DNA of 64,000 nt from contig JAGYVD010000006.1 in NCBI GenBank assembly GCA_021209875.1, positions 806,001 to 870,000 on the forward strand, given 5' to 3'. This stretch comes from Rosellinia necatrix (taxonomy: Eukaryota > Ascomycota > Sordariomycetes > Xylariales > Xylariaceae). The translations under genes and the position numbers were made by a program. This document shows, in pieces, positions 32,623-44,626 of this stretch. The notes beneath the pieces were generated by a model. It did no database searches, had not been told where the DNA came from, and saw only the letters and a list, made by a program, of their open reading frames with translations. Each line of letters opens with the position of its first letter. Positions within the stretch are counted from its first letter, which is position 1.

Positions 32623-35600
32623 ATGACGGATCGTCAAGACGCCTCAGGCCTTTTTGGTCTCGACGGCTCCAACTCCGCATACTACCAGGCTACCACCGCT
32701 GCTGGTGGTGGGAACGGGGAGGCGCTGAATGCAACCAGCGATGACCAGCAGTTCTTCAACGACTCAAGCTGGCCCTACCAAGGCACTCCTCCGTACGACA
32801 CATACGACGCCAACCCATTCTACCACGAAGGATGGGAAATGAATCAGCAAATGCCAATGCAGGACGGCCTTCCTGTGCCGCACTCTGTGCCGCAACCGGC
32901 GCTGTGTATGAACGAACCCGATCCTTCTTCTGCATACGCAATGACGACTCCTGTCGCTTCCCCCGACACCGTGCAGGCCCGCCCGGTCGTGCCCCAAACC
33001 ACGGTCGTCAACCCGCTAAGTGACGAGCAACGACAAAGATTGCAGAAGATTGCCATGCCTTCGTCGATACCGTACCACTCCCCCCGAAGCGAGCCGAGCC
33101 CCGATTCCGCCGGGATAGGAAAGTCCTCGATGTCTTCGTCGCCCGAGGGCATGGGAGATTTCGGGAAGACGAACGCTCGCAAGCGGAAGTCATCAGCCGA
33201 AGAAGATGACGACGATGATGACGACGCTCACCAGCCCGTGAAGAAGACGGCTCATAACATGATCGAGAAGAGATACCGCACCAACCTCAATGACAAAATA
33301 GCGGCTTTAAGGGACAGCGTGCCTAGTCTACGGATTATGTCAAAGAGTGCGAGGGGCGAAGATACTACCGAAGACCGGGAAGAGCTACACGGCCTAACAC
33401 CTGCTCATAAGCTTAACAAAGCGACGGTATGTTCAAAGCTGCATTTTGTGCAATTATTAAAGCTAAAGATTACGCAGGTACTAAGCAAAGCCACCGAATA
33501 TATTCGCCATTTAGAGAAGCGTAACCTCAGGCTTATGGATGATAACGCAGTCATGCAGCAACGAATCGCTGCCTTCGAAAAGCTTTTCATGTCAGGGGCC
33601 ATGAATGTGCCCGGCGCTATTAGCCCCCACCAGCAGCACGCGCCACCTACACCTACTATATATCCCCAAGAGTCTGCGGCCTTCGCACCCTCGCCGATGG
33701 GCACGCCGGGTCGGAATGACGCACAAGGCCTAATTCAAGTACCAGATGATATGAAACGTATTATCGCCGCGCAGCATGCGGCAGGACAACCATACCCAGT
33801 ACCACAGCAAGCATATAGGCCAAACCCCGCTTTGGTACGTCAGCAACAAATCCATCAGCAACAACAGCAAATGCAAGCGGGAGGCTGGCAGAGCGCTAGC
33901 CCATACTACGGTAAATTGATGGTCGGTTCCCTAGCTGGTCTTATGCTGCTAGAGGCCATTCGCGAGAATGAGCAAAGCAACGACACTCCTGACGGTCGTG
34001 GTCTTTTCGCCTTACCCATACACCTCCTCAGATTCCTCACATCCAGCCTCAATATTAACTTCATGGGATATTCAATACAAGGCGCCCGAGTCATTTACTC
34101 TATCAAGGTCGTCTTGCTCTTGTGCAGCCTCTGGTGGGCCCTTCTTCCGTCTCTCATAGACTCCCGGCCGCCGGATCCGAAAAAGTCCAAACAGGTACTC
34201 GTAGCCCCAAAGGCAGTCCCATCGCTTGCTTGCCCCATCCACGTACGTCGACTAGCATGGCTTACTGCTGTTCAAACCGTCTGGGTGCCTCGTCATAATT
34301 TCTTCCTTGAAGCAGCAGCACTAGGTCTGAAGACCGTCAAGCTTAGCTTGCGGAATCTTATCGGCGTCCACGGATATCAAATGATTACGGGCTTAACTGA
34401 AGATGAAGAGATCGCCCGTGTAAAGGCTTGGGAAATCGCTCTTGACGCCCAATTGGCCGGAGGTGACGTGGAAATCAGCAAGGGCCGATTGACTTTAACA
34501 CTGCTTGCTTCCGCCACGCTCCCAACTACCCCCCTCCGTCTCATGCTGAAGGCATTACATGTCCGTGTCTTGCTGTGGGAACTCGGCCTGACTGGAGTCC
34601 AGACAGGAGTTCAGGTGGTTGCGGCGAAGCTCGCAAGGTCTAAGTGGAACGAAGCCAAGCAATTATATCTGCTTACCTCACAATTGCGTCGGAATGGGCA
34701 GGAACTTCCCGATGAGGACCTTCCTGATCATTTAGCGGCCCTGCTCGAGCAGGACTGCGATGAAGTTCTAAACCCTACCATCATTCAACGCGCCCACAAC
34801 CTGGCCTGGAATCATGTGACTGAGAACAAGGCGATTGGTAGCATTGACGGCATGGCCACCGTTATAGATGACCAAGCGGTCCGATCGCCAATGGACGCAG
34901 TCGCCGCCTGGTGGTCTACTATGACGCTGCAAAGCGTGTTGACCACAAGCCTTCTCACTTCGGAGAATGAGGATAACGATGCTGCTTTACATATCGAGCA
35001 TGAAGTATCGCTCGCTATCCGAACCGCGCCGATCGGTTCTATAGCACAGCAGCGTGCGTTAGTTGCGCGAGCCCTGCTCTTGGACGAGAAACGAAGCATA
35101 AATATTGTGGCTGCGCTACAAGCTATTGGCCCCGTAACACCAGTCCTCACATCAAGCGATGATTCCGACGCATCCAACCAGGAAGAATCATCAGATCCGC
35201 TAAAGGGGCCGAGCGCCTCGACCGAACTTCGCACTTCCCTGCTATGCGCGATGGCTATTGCGCATCTTCAGAAGTACTCGCCGCCAGATGAACCGGTCGA
35301 CATTTATAGCGTGATCGATCAAATACAACCCGCCTGTCAGACGGGTCTCCTCGGCTATATATCAGCCTACAAACTAATGGACCGCCTTGCTAAGCACGAA
35401 TTTGCTGCTGAGGTCTGTGCCTCTACACTCGAACGGCTTTCCGGGATCTTGAGAAGATCGACAGGGAACGAATGCACTCTCGAGCCCGAGATTAAGCATC
35501 AAATCGTTCGTCGATGTCTCTCTGTGACCCGTGGCATCGTAGGGATGAACTTTGACACCGATACCGGCTACGGCAGTATGAGCGACCCCGAAAGTGACTA

Positions 35601-35694
35601 CGGGACCTTATCAGACCTAGAACCAGAACCAGACCAAGAATTTGAGAGCACGGACGAAACAGCTAGTCCTGTTTCCTGCGGATGCGGTGCATAA
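32623..35694 (+). CDS. SREBP-type bHLH membrane-bound transcription factor
   Basis: Sterol and oxygen regulator family (SrbA/Sre1): anchored in the ER membrane and released by proteolysis to activate ergosterol and hypoxia genes. From ATG 32623 (MTDRQDASGLFGLDG) the ORF is 1023 codons, or 1006 aa if the 51-nt intron at 33427-33477 is removed. The bHLH lies near residues 205-290. Its basic helix reads KKTAHNMIEKRYRTNLNDK, with the Tyr of RYR that marks SREBPs, and helix 2 reads LNKATV and then LSKATEYIRHLEKRN after splicing. An acidic DDDDDDDAH run and a basic ARKRKSS block precede it. Two membrane segments are visible: LMVGSLAGLMLLEAI near 415 and VIYSIKVVLLLCSLWWALL near 475. A long C-terminal domain of DUF2014 type follows. 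ATG 32224 is possible but gives an unconserved leader. Confidence 0.92.
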   Translation: MTDRQDASGLFGLDGSNSAYYQATTAAGGGNGEALNATSDDQQFFNDSSWPYQGTPPYDTYDANPFYHEGWEMNQQMPMQDGLPVPHSVPQPALCMNEPDPSSAYAMTTPVASPDTVQARPVVPQTTVVNPLSDEQRQRLQKIAMPSSIPYHSPRSEPSPDSAGIGKSSMSSSPEGMGDFGKTNARKRKSSAEEDDDDDDDAHQPVKKTAHNMIEKRYRTNLNDKIAALRDSVPSLRIMSKSARGEDTTEDREELHGLTPAHKLNKATVCSKLHFVQLLKLKITQVLSKATEYIRHLEKRNLRLMDDNAVMQQRIAAFEKLFMSGAMNVPGAISPHQQHAPPTPTIYPQESAAFAPSPMGTPGRNDAQGLIQVPDDMKRIIAAQHAAGQPYPVPQQAYRPNPALVRQQQIHQQQQQMQAGGWQSASPYYGKLMVGSLAGLMLLEAIRENEQSNDTPDGRGLFALPIHLLRFLTSSLNINFMGYSIQGARVIYSIKVVLLLCSLWWALLPSLIDSRPPDPKKSKQVLVAPKAVPSLACPIHVRRLAWLTAVQTVWVPRHNFFLEAAALGLKTVKLSLRNLIGVHGYQMITGLTEDEEIARVKAWEIALDAQLAGGDVEISKGRLTLTLLASATLPTTPLRLMLKALHVRVLLWELGLTGVQTGVQVVAAKLARSKWNEAKQLYLLTSQLRRNGQELPDEDLPDHLAALLEQDCDEVLNPTIIQRAHNLAWNHVTENKAIGSIDGMATVIDDQAVRSPMDAVAAWWSTMTLQSVLTTSLLTSENEDNDAALHIEHEVSLAIRTAPIGSIAQQRALVARALLLDEKRSINIVAALQAIGPVTPVLTSSDDSDASNQEESSDPLKGPSASTELRTSLLCAMAIAHLQKYSPPDEPVDIYSVIDQIQPACQTGLLGYISAYKLMDRLAKHEFAAEVCASTLERLSGILRRSTGNECTLEPEIKHQIVRRCLSVTRGIVGMNFDTDTGYGSMSDPESDYGTLSDLEPEPDQEFESTDETASPVSCGCGA
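33427..33477 (+). other. Stop-free 51-nt intron inside the SREBP bHLH
   Basis: Begins GTATGT and ends ACGCAG, with a GCTAAAG branch-like site. Removing it joins LNKAT to VLSKATEYI, the normal helix 2 of SREBPs. Its length is a multiple of three and it has no stop, so it reads through as 17 extra residues. Confidence 0.75.
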
Positions 35695-38600
35695 GGTGCG
35701 AATAGACCTTTCCCACCCATCTCATCTCGATTCACAACTCGAATTTATTTGTCCAACACAATTTGATTACTTTTGTCCTGTTTTAATGCAGACCATTCTG
35801 CGACATATATGTAGAAGCCTAGTGGTAATGTCGCTATTGCTTATCTGCGCTTCGGCGTCATCCACAAGGGCGATACTCCTCTTCATGGTATATTGATTTC
35901 ATTGCCTCACAACGCATACAATGTTTTAGTGTATTTGGATGGATTGGGACTTGGTCGGAGTATTGCCTAGGCCTGGGGATCGGTTCGGGTCAAAAGTTAG
36001 TTCAGCTATGGGGGTTCCATGCACAAGGAAGGACTAGACCTGGCCAATGGGAATATGGCACATTCAAGTCGAAGGAGGTCTGGCTTTCACCGCGATGATA
36101 GCTTTGGGAGAGGTCCCCATGTATATGTTGGTATGGTAGTCCCGGATTACTTGCGGGCGATACATCGCCACAACACAATAAACTACATCTAGCTGTCGTT
36201 TTATATTATGAGACGCCAAATGGAAGCAGTAACAAAGGGGGATCCGAAATCAACGTGGAGGCGAGAATATATAATGAAAGCTAGTGGTGCTTTCCTAACC
36301 TAGGTAATATGAGCAAACACTTGAATATCTTGGTTTCAAAAATTGCACAGCTTCTGCATCCCTAGAATATACTGTCAACGTTTATAATGCCATTACATTC
36401 TTCACTAGCACCTTTCAATAACTATGCGTACATACTTAGCACCGGTGCATTAAGATAAAACCGCCATCCACCGTACCTGATCTTCTACACCTCCCCATCT
36501 TCAGCTCTCAGCTTCCATCCTTGTGGCGTGGATTGGTGGCCGCTTCCATTAGTCCGCGGTTGTGTAGTTGGTGTTTGGCTAGCTAAACAACCCCCTGTCT
36601 ATCATGATACTCGATGTGTGTCTGCTCCCGATAATGGCAGCGTAAACGAGGCGCTCGACAAAATAGTGAGTTATCCAGACTAGCTTGCCTCCCTATATAT
36701 TATACATGGGATTAGATCCAAGCAACACATTAATCAGCTCTCCCGTCATATCATACACCGCCATTCCTACATACATATCCTTTGATCCTTCGATCCTCTA
36801 CTTTGCCGTTCGGTCGGCGTATAACATGTATCATATGCGTTCACCTTCACAGCGCGGCAAAGTTTCCACGCGGGGAAACAAGCGGCAAGCACTCGGGTTC
36901 GTCCGTCGCCGTCTGTGCCACGAGCTATGGCCGTCTCGGTGGCATGTCTCTTTCGGCCCCCGTTGCTGCCTACTTACTCGCCGGTCTGTTTGAAGGGGCT
37001 CTCACGGGTTTCATGGAAGGAGGGAACAAATCTTGCTTTTTTTTTTTTTTTTAGGGGTCGGCGTGGGGAATAAAAAAAAAAAAAACTCCATGAATCTGTT
37101 GAAACGGGGTTTGAGAACTTGGGATCAACCGGTGAGCAAAGGAGAACGCGGGAGGGTCGGGGGTTGTTGAGGCGGTGATACGGATTCCGCGTATTTGCTG
37201 ACTTCACTAACCACGATACCCTGGTAAGTAAGACTCGGAGTACCTCATCTAATACTCGCCGTATCTGCGTACACGCAGGTGATCATGAGCGAGAGGCTTT
37301 AGGGAATCGGCATACCGTACTGCCGGTCGTTCTTAGGGGTGGGAAGTCATATGTCTACCCGTCATGCGCGTCTAGTTTCACAAAGCCCAAGATAATACGG
37401 TTTTTTTTTTTTGTTCTTGGATTGTCGGAATGAAATCAGCGCCTTCTGTTCTATGAAAAAAAAAAACCAACACTAAGTGATAAGGATATCGATCGTTCCT
37501 CATATTCAGCAATAAGCTATGAAAGATTTTATGTGAACGCGTGATATTCGAGTGTTATGGTTGAAGCCGTTTCAAAACAATGAGAAAACGACTCCTCAGA
37601 AGTCGGTCATGAAGGAGATCAATTCACGGCATTTTGATAGGCGAAATTCAAGTTCAGAGTTGAAACACGTTTATGTCAGCGACACTGATGCCTCGGCTGC
37701 CTCTTGGCAACCAGCGCAGATACTATCCCCGTCCTTGTGTAAAAAGTCCAAAAGAAAACGATACTATCTCGAAATCGTATGTGTTTCCCCCTTCCGTCTC
37801 GCTAGAGAGGCTCGGATGTTACCTCGCAGTAGGAAATGAGAGATGATGCCAGCCGTGCATTCTCAGTAGCCTACCTGCCTGGAAGATTTTACAGCACCAT
37901 CTAGCAAGCAGCCCAACCGGACGAAAAAGGCGAATATGGATGGAAAGAAGCGCCGCCCTTGCGTATGCATTGGATGTTCTGCGAGTAGCATCGTGCGCTA
38001 GAGAAGCCTAGAGCGATAGATATTCGCATATACCAAGTAGACTATGAACCCGGATCACATGCCAGCAGGCAATCATCGTCGAATACCGAAGAGCATCGTC
38101 AGACAAGCATTCCCATATTTCCTCCATACGCCCCCCCCCCCTCCCCCCCAATTCACGCTCTCTTCCCTTTCCCACGTCGGCCAGTAAACTTTTCTCAGCA
38201 AAGACTTCACTCACAGAAGAGAAGAGAGCTCTATCCCGACGGGGTATCAGACCGGCCACGTATACAGGGAGCAGAGGCGAAGGTAAAGAGAGCCTTTCGC
38301 ACTAGGTCGCGGGCCGAATCTACCATGAGGCCTGTCTATCGATATCAGCTCTGGAATCCCATCCTGCCGGTCCATACGCCCGCCGCCATCGCTACGAGGG
38401 CGGGCGCAGGATCGTGTATCCCGTCGCTACGTGGTTTCGACGGCTCGATTTATATCGCCGGCTTAGCAATCCACGGAGGGCTATGCAGGTAGTTCACGGC
38501 GAGGAGCAAAATTAACTTTACTGTAACTGCCTAGATTGTCTGCCCGGGGCCTATAAGTGGGGGAAGGGGGGGGGGGAGGGAGCAAACTTAGGATAAGGGG

Positions 38601-39305
38601 GGAGGAGTCGTGGATCGTCACCGTCCTCAGGGGCAACCTTGATGGGCAGATAGTGCGACGCTAGGCATAGCGCCGGGCGGCCGGTCATGTCAGGGCAAAG
38701 TCGATTTTCGGTATCGAGCTATCTACACTACTACGTTACGACGTCTCCGGCGGAGATACATAGCTACGCAATCTATACTATATAAATATAGCTTCGTCTA
38801 GAGGTTCTGGCAGGTGATCACCGAGGGAGGGAAATTGGGTCTTCATAGAATATTCGATAGTCTCCGGAGAAGGCATATCTTCTCACCCTCATGACAGTCT
38901 CGGCCTCATATGCATACGGTGGTCGATATATCACGCATCGGTGGGGGATAACGGAGGAAAGGAAGCGATCATGAAAAGTTTATTTAGCTAGCCGCGACCC
39001 GAGAGCTCTGGAAGCTAACATTACAAGTATGAAAGGGATGGCCCCGAAAGAATCGTGGAGCTCTGATTCGGTCAAAGCATGTAAATGGGACCACTCGACC
39101 TAATCGTTACGATGGGGAGCTGCTACGTACCGGGCGAGAAGGTGTCTATGGAATAGACTACTGCAGTCAAGGAGCTTCTTAGCGTCGATGTTGACGGCCC
39201 CAGGCATTCTTGACAGATGGACTGACTCGGATACCCCACAAAGTGTTATATGCCGCGCATAGACTGGTCTGGCCTTATGGAAGCGTAGGAAGCTTGAGTC
39301 GAAAC
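35695..39305. other. Intergenic region downstream of SREBP
   Basis: About 3.6 kb in which I can support no gene. It contains a T16 run (37037-37052) and an A14 run (37072-37085) in inverted orientation, a C-run near 38131-38148 and a G-run near 38566-38577. Short ORFs here have no recognisable motif. Confidence 0.45.
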
Positions 39306-39509
39306 ATGCAACCAAACAAAATTGACATTATTCCGAGCTTCTTGCTTGTCGGGACAGCGGGGGTGGGGGCTCTGAGACATGACAAGGAAAGACGCAGGCT
39401 TCTTGAGGAGAATGGACTAGAAATTCCTGTTGTGATCTTTGATGTACTGAACATGTATGTATTCGGGTTAGAAGCATCCATATCGCCTTTGATCGAGAGT
39501 CAGAATTAG
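39306..39509 (+). CDS. Possible small protein, unknown
   Basis: A 67-codon ORF beginning MQPNKIDIIPSFLLVGTAGV, with a short hydrophobic segment followed by a charged block (RHDKERRRLLEENG) and PVVIFDVLN. The composition is more protein-like than in surrounding ORFs. It resembles small membrane-anchored proteins, but I recognise no family. It ends 17 nt before the stop codon of the convergent CIA30 gene. A GTATGT at 39455-39460 could be a splice donor, so the last residues may be wrong. It could be a chance ORF. Confidence 0.3.
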   Translation: MQPNKIDIIPSFLLVGTAGVGALRHDKERRRLLEENGLEIPVVIFDVLNMYVFGLEASISPLIESQN

Positions 39510-39526
39510 GGTGCTCTAGGCGGTTC

Positions 39527-40273
39527 TTAGAACCTGGCCGCCGCGATATATCCGAGCTCGACATCAAAGGGGCCATGTTGATCCCCGAAGAAGCTAACCA
39601 GAACCCATACTGTTAGAGATGTCGCGGGGTCACAGAGTCAGGGAGGAAGACGGACCTTCGCATCATGATGCTAATTCGCTTAATATTGGAGAGATTCAGC
39701 GACCCAGCACCGGGTACCGGATTACCTCTGTATGTCGGCTTGAGGTCCCGCCAGGGGACAGCCAACTCATCCCTGTTGCCAGCAAAGTTGTACTCCCAGC
39801 TCACAGTGCTCTTCTCCCGTCCATCGGGGCGCTTGGGCAATATTTCATCCTTGATGGAGAGAGTATATCTCCTCCCATCCCCGCCACCGACCGCCAGGCG
39901 CAAGCCGTCAAAATATGACAGGTCCCATTGCTGTAGATCCGGGGACCGTTGAGAGGCGAACCCAGCTCCGCCGAGCGCGGTAATATCCAACACCCCGTGG
40001 AAGCGCGTGGTATCCCTGGAGCCGGACGTGTAACTCAGGTAGCTTTCGCTCTTCCCACCCCGTACACGGTCATCCGAAGTGACCCAGGATTCAACAAGCC
40101 AGGGGCTTTGATAATAGTTAATTACCTAATCTCAGGGTGATAACAGGTAACGCAGCAGCATCCAGCCTACAAAACCAATCATCCTGGAGGATTCAACTTC
40201 CAGGTGGATTCGGGTGCACTACTTACGTATCTCCCCCAAAGAGGTACATGATTGTCGGCTTGGGGTGTTCCAT
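39527..40273 (-). CDS. CIA30-domain protein (complex I intermediate-associated family)
   Basis: Three exons reconstruct a 187-aa protein: 40273-40227, 40105-39656 and 39593-39527. The start is MEHPKPTIMYLFGGDTPW, split after FGGD by a 121-nt intron (GTAAGT...AAAG). The middle exon contains WVTSDDRVRGGKSES, RFHGVLDITALGGAGFASQR, WDLSYFDGLRLAV and VSWEYNF, all family signatures. The last exon gives SFFGDQHGPFDVELGYIAAARF. The second intron (62 nt) must use the weak donor GTCCGT to keep frame. CIA30 proteins assist assembly of respiratory complex I in mitochondria, but short fungal members such as this, without an obvious presequence, may have another cytosolic role. Identity of the domain is firm, function is not. 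Confidence 0.88.
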
Positions 40274-41847
40274 GATCGTTGTAGACGGCGCTTTCTTGCC
40301 GGGCTACCAGGCTATGGGAAGTTCTGTGTAGTGCAAAATCTGTTGGATAGTGGGAGGATGCGGTAGAGCGCTGATTATTGGCACCTCGCAAACACCCACG
40401 CGTACTGGGCTAGTACGATGAATTATTAGTCTTTAGAGTTTCACTCCATCCCTAAACCTGTTGATATTGCGCCGGCATTAGGCCAGACCCGGCAGTTAGG
40501 GCGTGGGTCCGCGACGAGGCTGGTGAAAGTTCCTCCCTTCTAGAAACAGCAGACCGAGACATTTCGATAGGTCCCGCCTAACTATACCTGATAAAGTTTA
40601 GATGGTGGTATCCATTTACCCTGATGTAGTTATACTTGTATATCTATCTCCGGGGATGAGACGGACGGACAAGGAAGCGAAGCCCTTCAAAAAAACAATA
40701 ACCCACCATACGGCTAGCTGTTTGTAGGTTAGTGACTATATTCATACCAAATCCTTGATGGAATGTAAATAAAAGGCCGGAGGGAAATGGCCTTAGGAAA
40801 ACGGCCTTAGGGCAACCAGAGGATTTGGTCCAACAACGCCTGTTTGCTGGTAGTCTAGTGACTGCGGGCAGGTAAGTATCAGTTATGACGTTTGCAGGCT
40901 CGGCGATACAGTAGAGACTGGCGTGATAAATCCGTAACGCCGCGTCGCTGAATGATCCGAATTAGTTTCCTCGTTGGGAATGGTGAGGAGCTCTAGTCTC
41001 GGTATACATCACCCGTTAGCGAAGAAGCCAGGTACTTGTATGTGGATCTCGTGGGATCAGGTCAACGGGCCATGGCCGTGGGATAGCCGCATTCACAGCC
41101 CCGGACTGCCGCCAAATAAAAACACCCCTGCCCTCCACCTGAATCCTTCCCAATGATTGCACTACGACGTACTTGTATTGCTATGGATCGCGCCCTCTGC
41201 GGTTTCGCCCCGTAGCTCGCAAATCGACCCCGTCCTCTTCTGGCCTTAGCCCTGCCCTTGGCCGTTCCTCTCGTGACGGCTAGCGGGACGAATACGGCGA
41301 GTTGGGAGAGCGGCTCGGGGGCGGGAGGCCGAGAGAGGCTTCGGACACTAGCTGGTTGGGCTGGCTGGGTCTCGCTCGCCATCCAGGCAGATCTCGGTGT
41401 TTGCTTGTGGACTGAAATGCGCTAGCCTGCGATCACACGCTCCTACACTAGCAGCCACCTGGCCGATGAATGACGTTGAGGAGAGGCGGCACGGTGGCAT
41501 GCATAGCCTACCCATCGATACGAATGAGAGATCTCGGACTACCAGCTCTCGCCGGACGCCACCGATTTCATGCGCATTGATCATTGATCGAGCAACAAAG
41601 GCCGCCGCCAATGGGATGGGCGGGCATGCCCCGGGGCTCAGTGCGGCGAGCGTTGAATGGCCTTGCGTCTCTGCGGCGTTCTCTGTGCTGCTCTTGGCGG
41701 CGGGAGACGGAGGGAGGCGGCTGAGGGCATAGCCACTGGGCAAATGTCCGGTGGGTGGTTCAAGCTGTCAAAGCAAAGTTTAACGCTATCGATAAGATCA
41801 TAGGCCGGGCCGTCGGGCGGAAGGAATTGCTTGCACAACCTGTGTGC

Positions 41848-41946
41848 CTACCTATCTACCTGCCTACCTAGGTGCCTACCTTAGATAGGTATCAAGGCGC
41901 AGTGCCGTGTACCTACTTGTAGGTAGGTAGGTAGGTAGGTAGGTAA
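41848..41946. repeat. TACCTA/TAGGTA tract with GGTA microsatellite
   Basis: CCTACCTATCTACC units pass through CCTAGG into TAGATAGG and end in six to seven GGTA copies. It forms an imperfect inverted array. Confidence 0.85.
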
Positions 41947-42417
41947 AGATGGATCATCACGTTGAGGCTACGGGTCCGCCACATCGGGTGCCTAATAGCG
42001 GTATGGATTCCAAGGGAGTCTCATGCCCGCCATATCCTTGTTTTTTGGTCCTTTTTTGTATGTGTGTGCTCTCAAAGTGAGTTCATATAAATACATATAT
42101 ATGTAGTGCAACCAGAGTGCTGTGCGCGAATGTTATACGTCATAAGTGAAGCTTCACCGTGATTCAAATGAAACGGACGCCTCACAATGTCAACAAGAAG
42201 GAAGGGAGCGAGGGACTCAACTCCTTTGCTCCTAGATTCATCCGTCTGAGTTCTAAGTCGTACTTCGAAGTCTTCAAATCCTTTGGGACTATATCAGCAA
42301 CCCTCCTTTTATTATTATTATTATTATTTTTATATATAGAAGAGGTTTTTTTCATGAAAAGTGAAGTTAGGTTGGCCAGGTTAGCAAGGCTGGCGATGTC
42401 TTCGGAGGTCTAAGCGG

Positions 42418-42475
42418 GTAGGTAGGTATGTATGTATGTATACATAGGTGTAGTGCAAACAATGCCTACGGGTAG
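42418..42475. repeat. GGTA/GTAT microsatellite
   Basis: Short runs of GTAG and GTAT, then a second GGTA copy, seen directly. Confidence 0.7.
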
Positions 42476-44626
42476 GTAGGACGTGGCTGCGAATCAATTT
42501 GTATTGACTCGTCCGAGGAGGGGCCGAGTCATTGACCCAATCCGGAGGTATCGCACATTTATGTACCTGATTGCCCGTCTGCTCTTGGCCGGGTTGACTT
42601 TTCAGCCATTCATTCCCGACCGTCGTGGAATCTCTACGGCGCAGTAGTAGTGCCCAGGTGTTAGTCAAAGGAAGTAGGCAGCGAAGTTACTCACACTAGT
42701 GCTTCGATGACCTTTTTTGGTGTTGGAAAGTTCCGGTTTTGCCAAGATTTAAAACACTCGCCTTGTCACCTAAATATAGTGCACAACACCTCAACCCCAC
42801 CATAACTCTCCATCGGTAGAGGTACCTATCTATCTTGGGTACCTAGGTAGGTTGGCCTCGGGAGCCAAACACCGGCCTTCTCCTCTGCCGGTATCCTCCA
42901 AAATTCGACATGTTTTACGGCTGTCCCGCGTCGAGCCCTAACACGGAAAGGCTTGAGGAGGTACAAGCATCTCGAGCTGGCGTCATGTTTGCGACCTACC
43001 TCCGCCGCGCATGCTGGAAAACTAAAACCACCTAGTTACCTATATTTAAATGCTCATATATACGTGTCCAACCATCGGAATCCATCATTCCAGCAGTAGT
43101 GTTATGCTATGCTATTTTCGTACGCTCCTGCTCGGCCAGCTCGATCCAAGCAGGTGTTAGTTAGTGAATCGCCGACATAGCCACCCTGTTCCCGTGTGTA
43201 TCCGTGTTAGTGTACTATTGTCTAGTTATGTATGTATAGAGATAGATGGCCGCAGAGGAACCCTGTCACCAGATTCACACACTAGCAAGTGAGTGGGTAA
43301 GTCGAAAAGCCACCCGCGTCACCAAACGCGGCCTCGGTCTCATGCTACGAAGGCAAACAACCAGAGGGAAGGGAGATCCAGATGGGAGAGCAGAATGGCA
43401 CGAAAGCCCAGCCGGCCAACCCATTTCATTGTTGGTGCTTTCCGGGCCAAGCGTCGTTTTATGCCCTTCCTGCTTGAACCGACCCGGCCAAGCTAGATAC
43501 ACTAACTAGTACGAAGTAGATAGACAGCAACACATTTCAGCGCCTGGGGTGCGAACGACGAACCTGACTAACCATCTAATTGCTAGACTCGACCACGACT
43601 CCCCCCAAGAATCGTACCGAGGGCCAATGGCGAGTCTAGATCCACGGGTCCCACACACCCCTTGAGTTTTCCCGTCACAGCTAATGCGTCCACGGGGTAC
43701 GATGGTATGTATGCATGTAGGTAGGTAGGAAGTGAGTCGACGAACTTGCTTGCTTCCACCATGTCGGCGGCAGGCAGAGTGACCTGATATCGAGAACGCC
43801 GCGCGCGCCGCCGCCGCTCTTGCATCGCGCCTGCGAAACGGGCGCTGCTGTGAACAGGACGGATAGATCGTTTTGCATCTGAGATGGAGGGCTATAAGTC
43901 AAAGTGCCCATCACGATCGCATGGGCTGATGCCGGCAGAGTAAGTGATAATGATGGAAACCGTACGACATGTCTCAGTGGCCTGGCCTGGGATTGGTGTG
44001 GCTGCGTCTGGAATTGACCCATGGTGGCGACTTATCGACTGAACAACCATTTGGGAAAGTAGGTGCAAATTTGTGATATTTCATTCGTAGTATTGCACTA
44101 TTTATCCATTGAAGCGAATGGTACGCCTCTCGTAGGTTCCGTGGGGAAACGCTATGTTATCTATGTATAATGTTTGTAGTGTAGAAATTCCCCCCTGAGG
44201 AATCACGATACCCACGCTTGCTTTGGATATATATACCTGGGAAAGAAAGTCCAATATGATCGGAAGGCAGAGCACTTCGCCTTTATGCAAGCACCTTTGC
44301 GCCGTCACTCCCAAGCTTCCGACGGGGAAACAAACTGATAAAAACCAACAAAGAGCCCTCCGATCCACCGTTCCCAAACCCATGCGCGTTACCGGCCATA
44401 TAACGTCATGTTGACCGATGTAGATGCAGACCATCTTCCAAACATTCGTCCTCTTCATCATGTCTTCGTATCACCCATCCCTCCGCGACCTCATCTGTGA
44501 TGTGACCCCATGCCCGGTGACCCGGGCATTGATAAGGGTGTCGTGGGGTAGTCGTAGCCAGCCTCGGAGCAGTTCGCCGAATGGTCGAAGGAGTGAGAAA
44601 GCGGTGGTGTCTGGTAGCAACACCGA

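Larger units (their letters stand above)
40274..44626. other. Intergenic region, repeat-bearing
   Basis: About 4.35 kb without a supported gene. It contains a TAGGTA/GGTA tract (41848-41946), GTAG and GTAT microsatellites (42418-42475) and ATT repeats near 42310-42335. GC-rich ORFs at about 41060-41745 are uninterrupted on both strands but have no domain or intron structure. Confidence 0.45.

Noticed and set aside
41062..41743. GC-rich ORFs on both strands
   Set aside because: Open on both strands because of composition. No domain, no splice partners.
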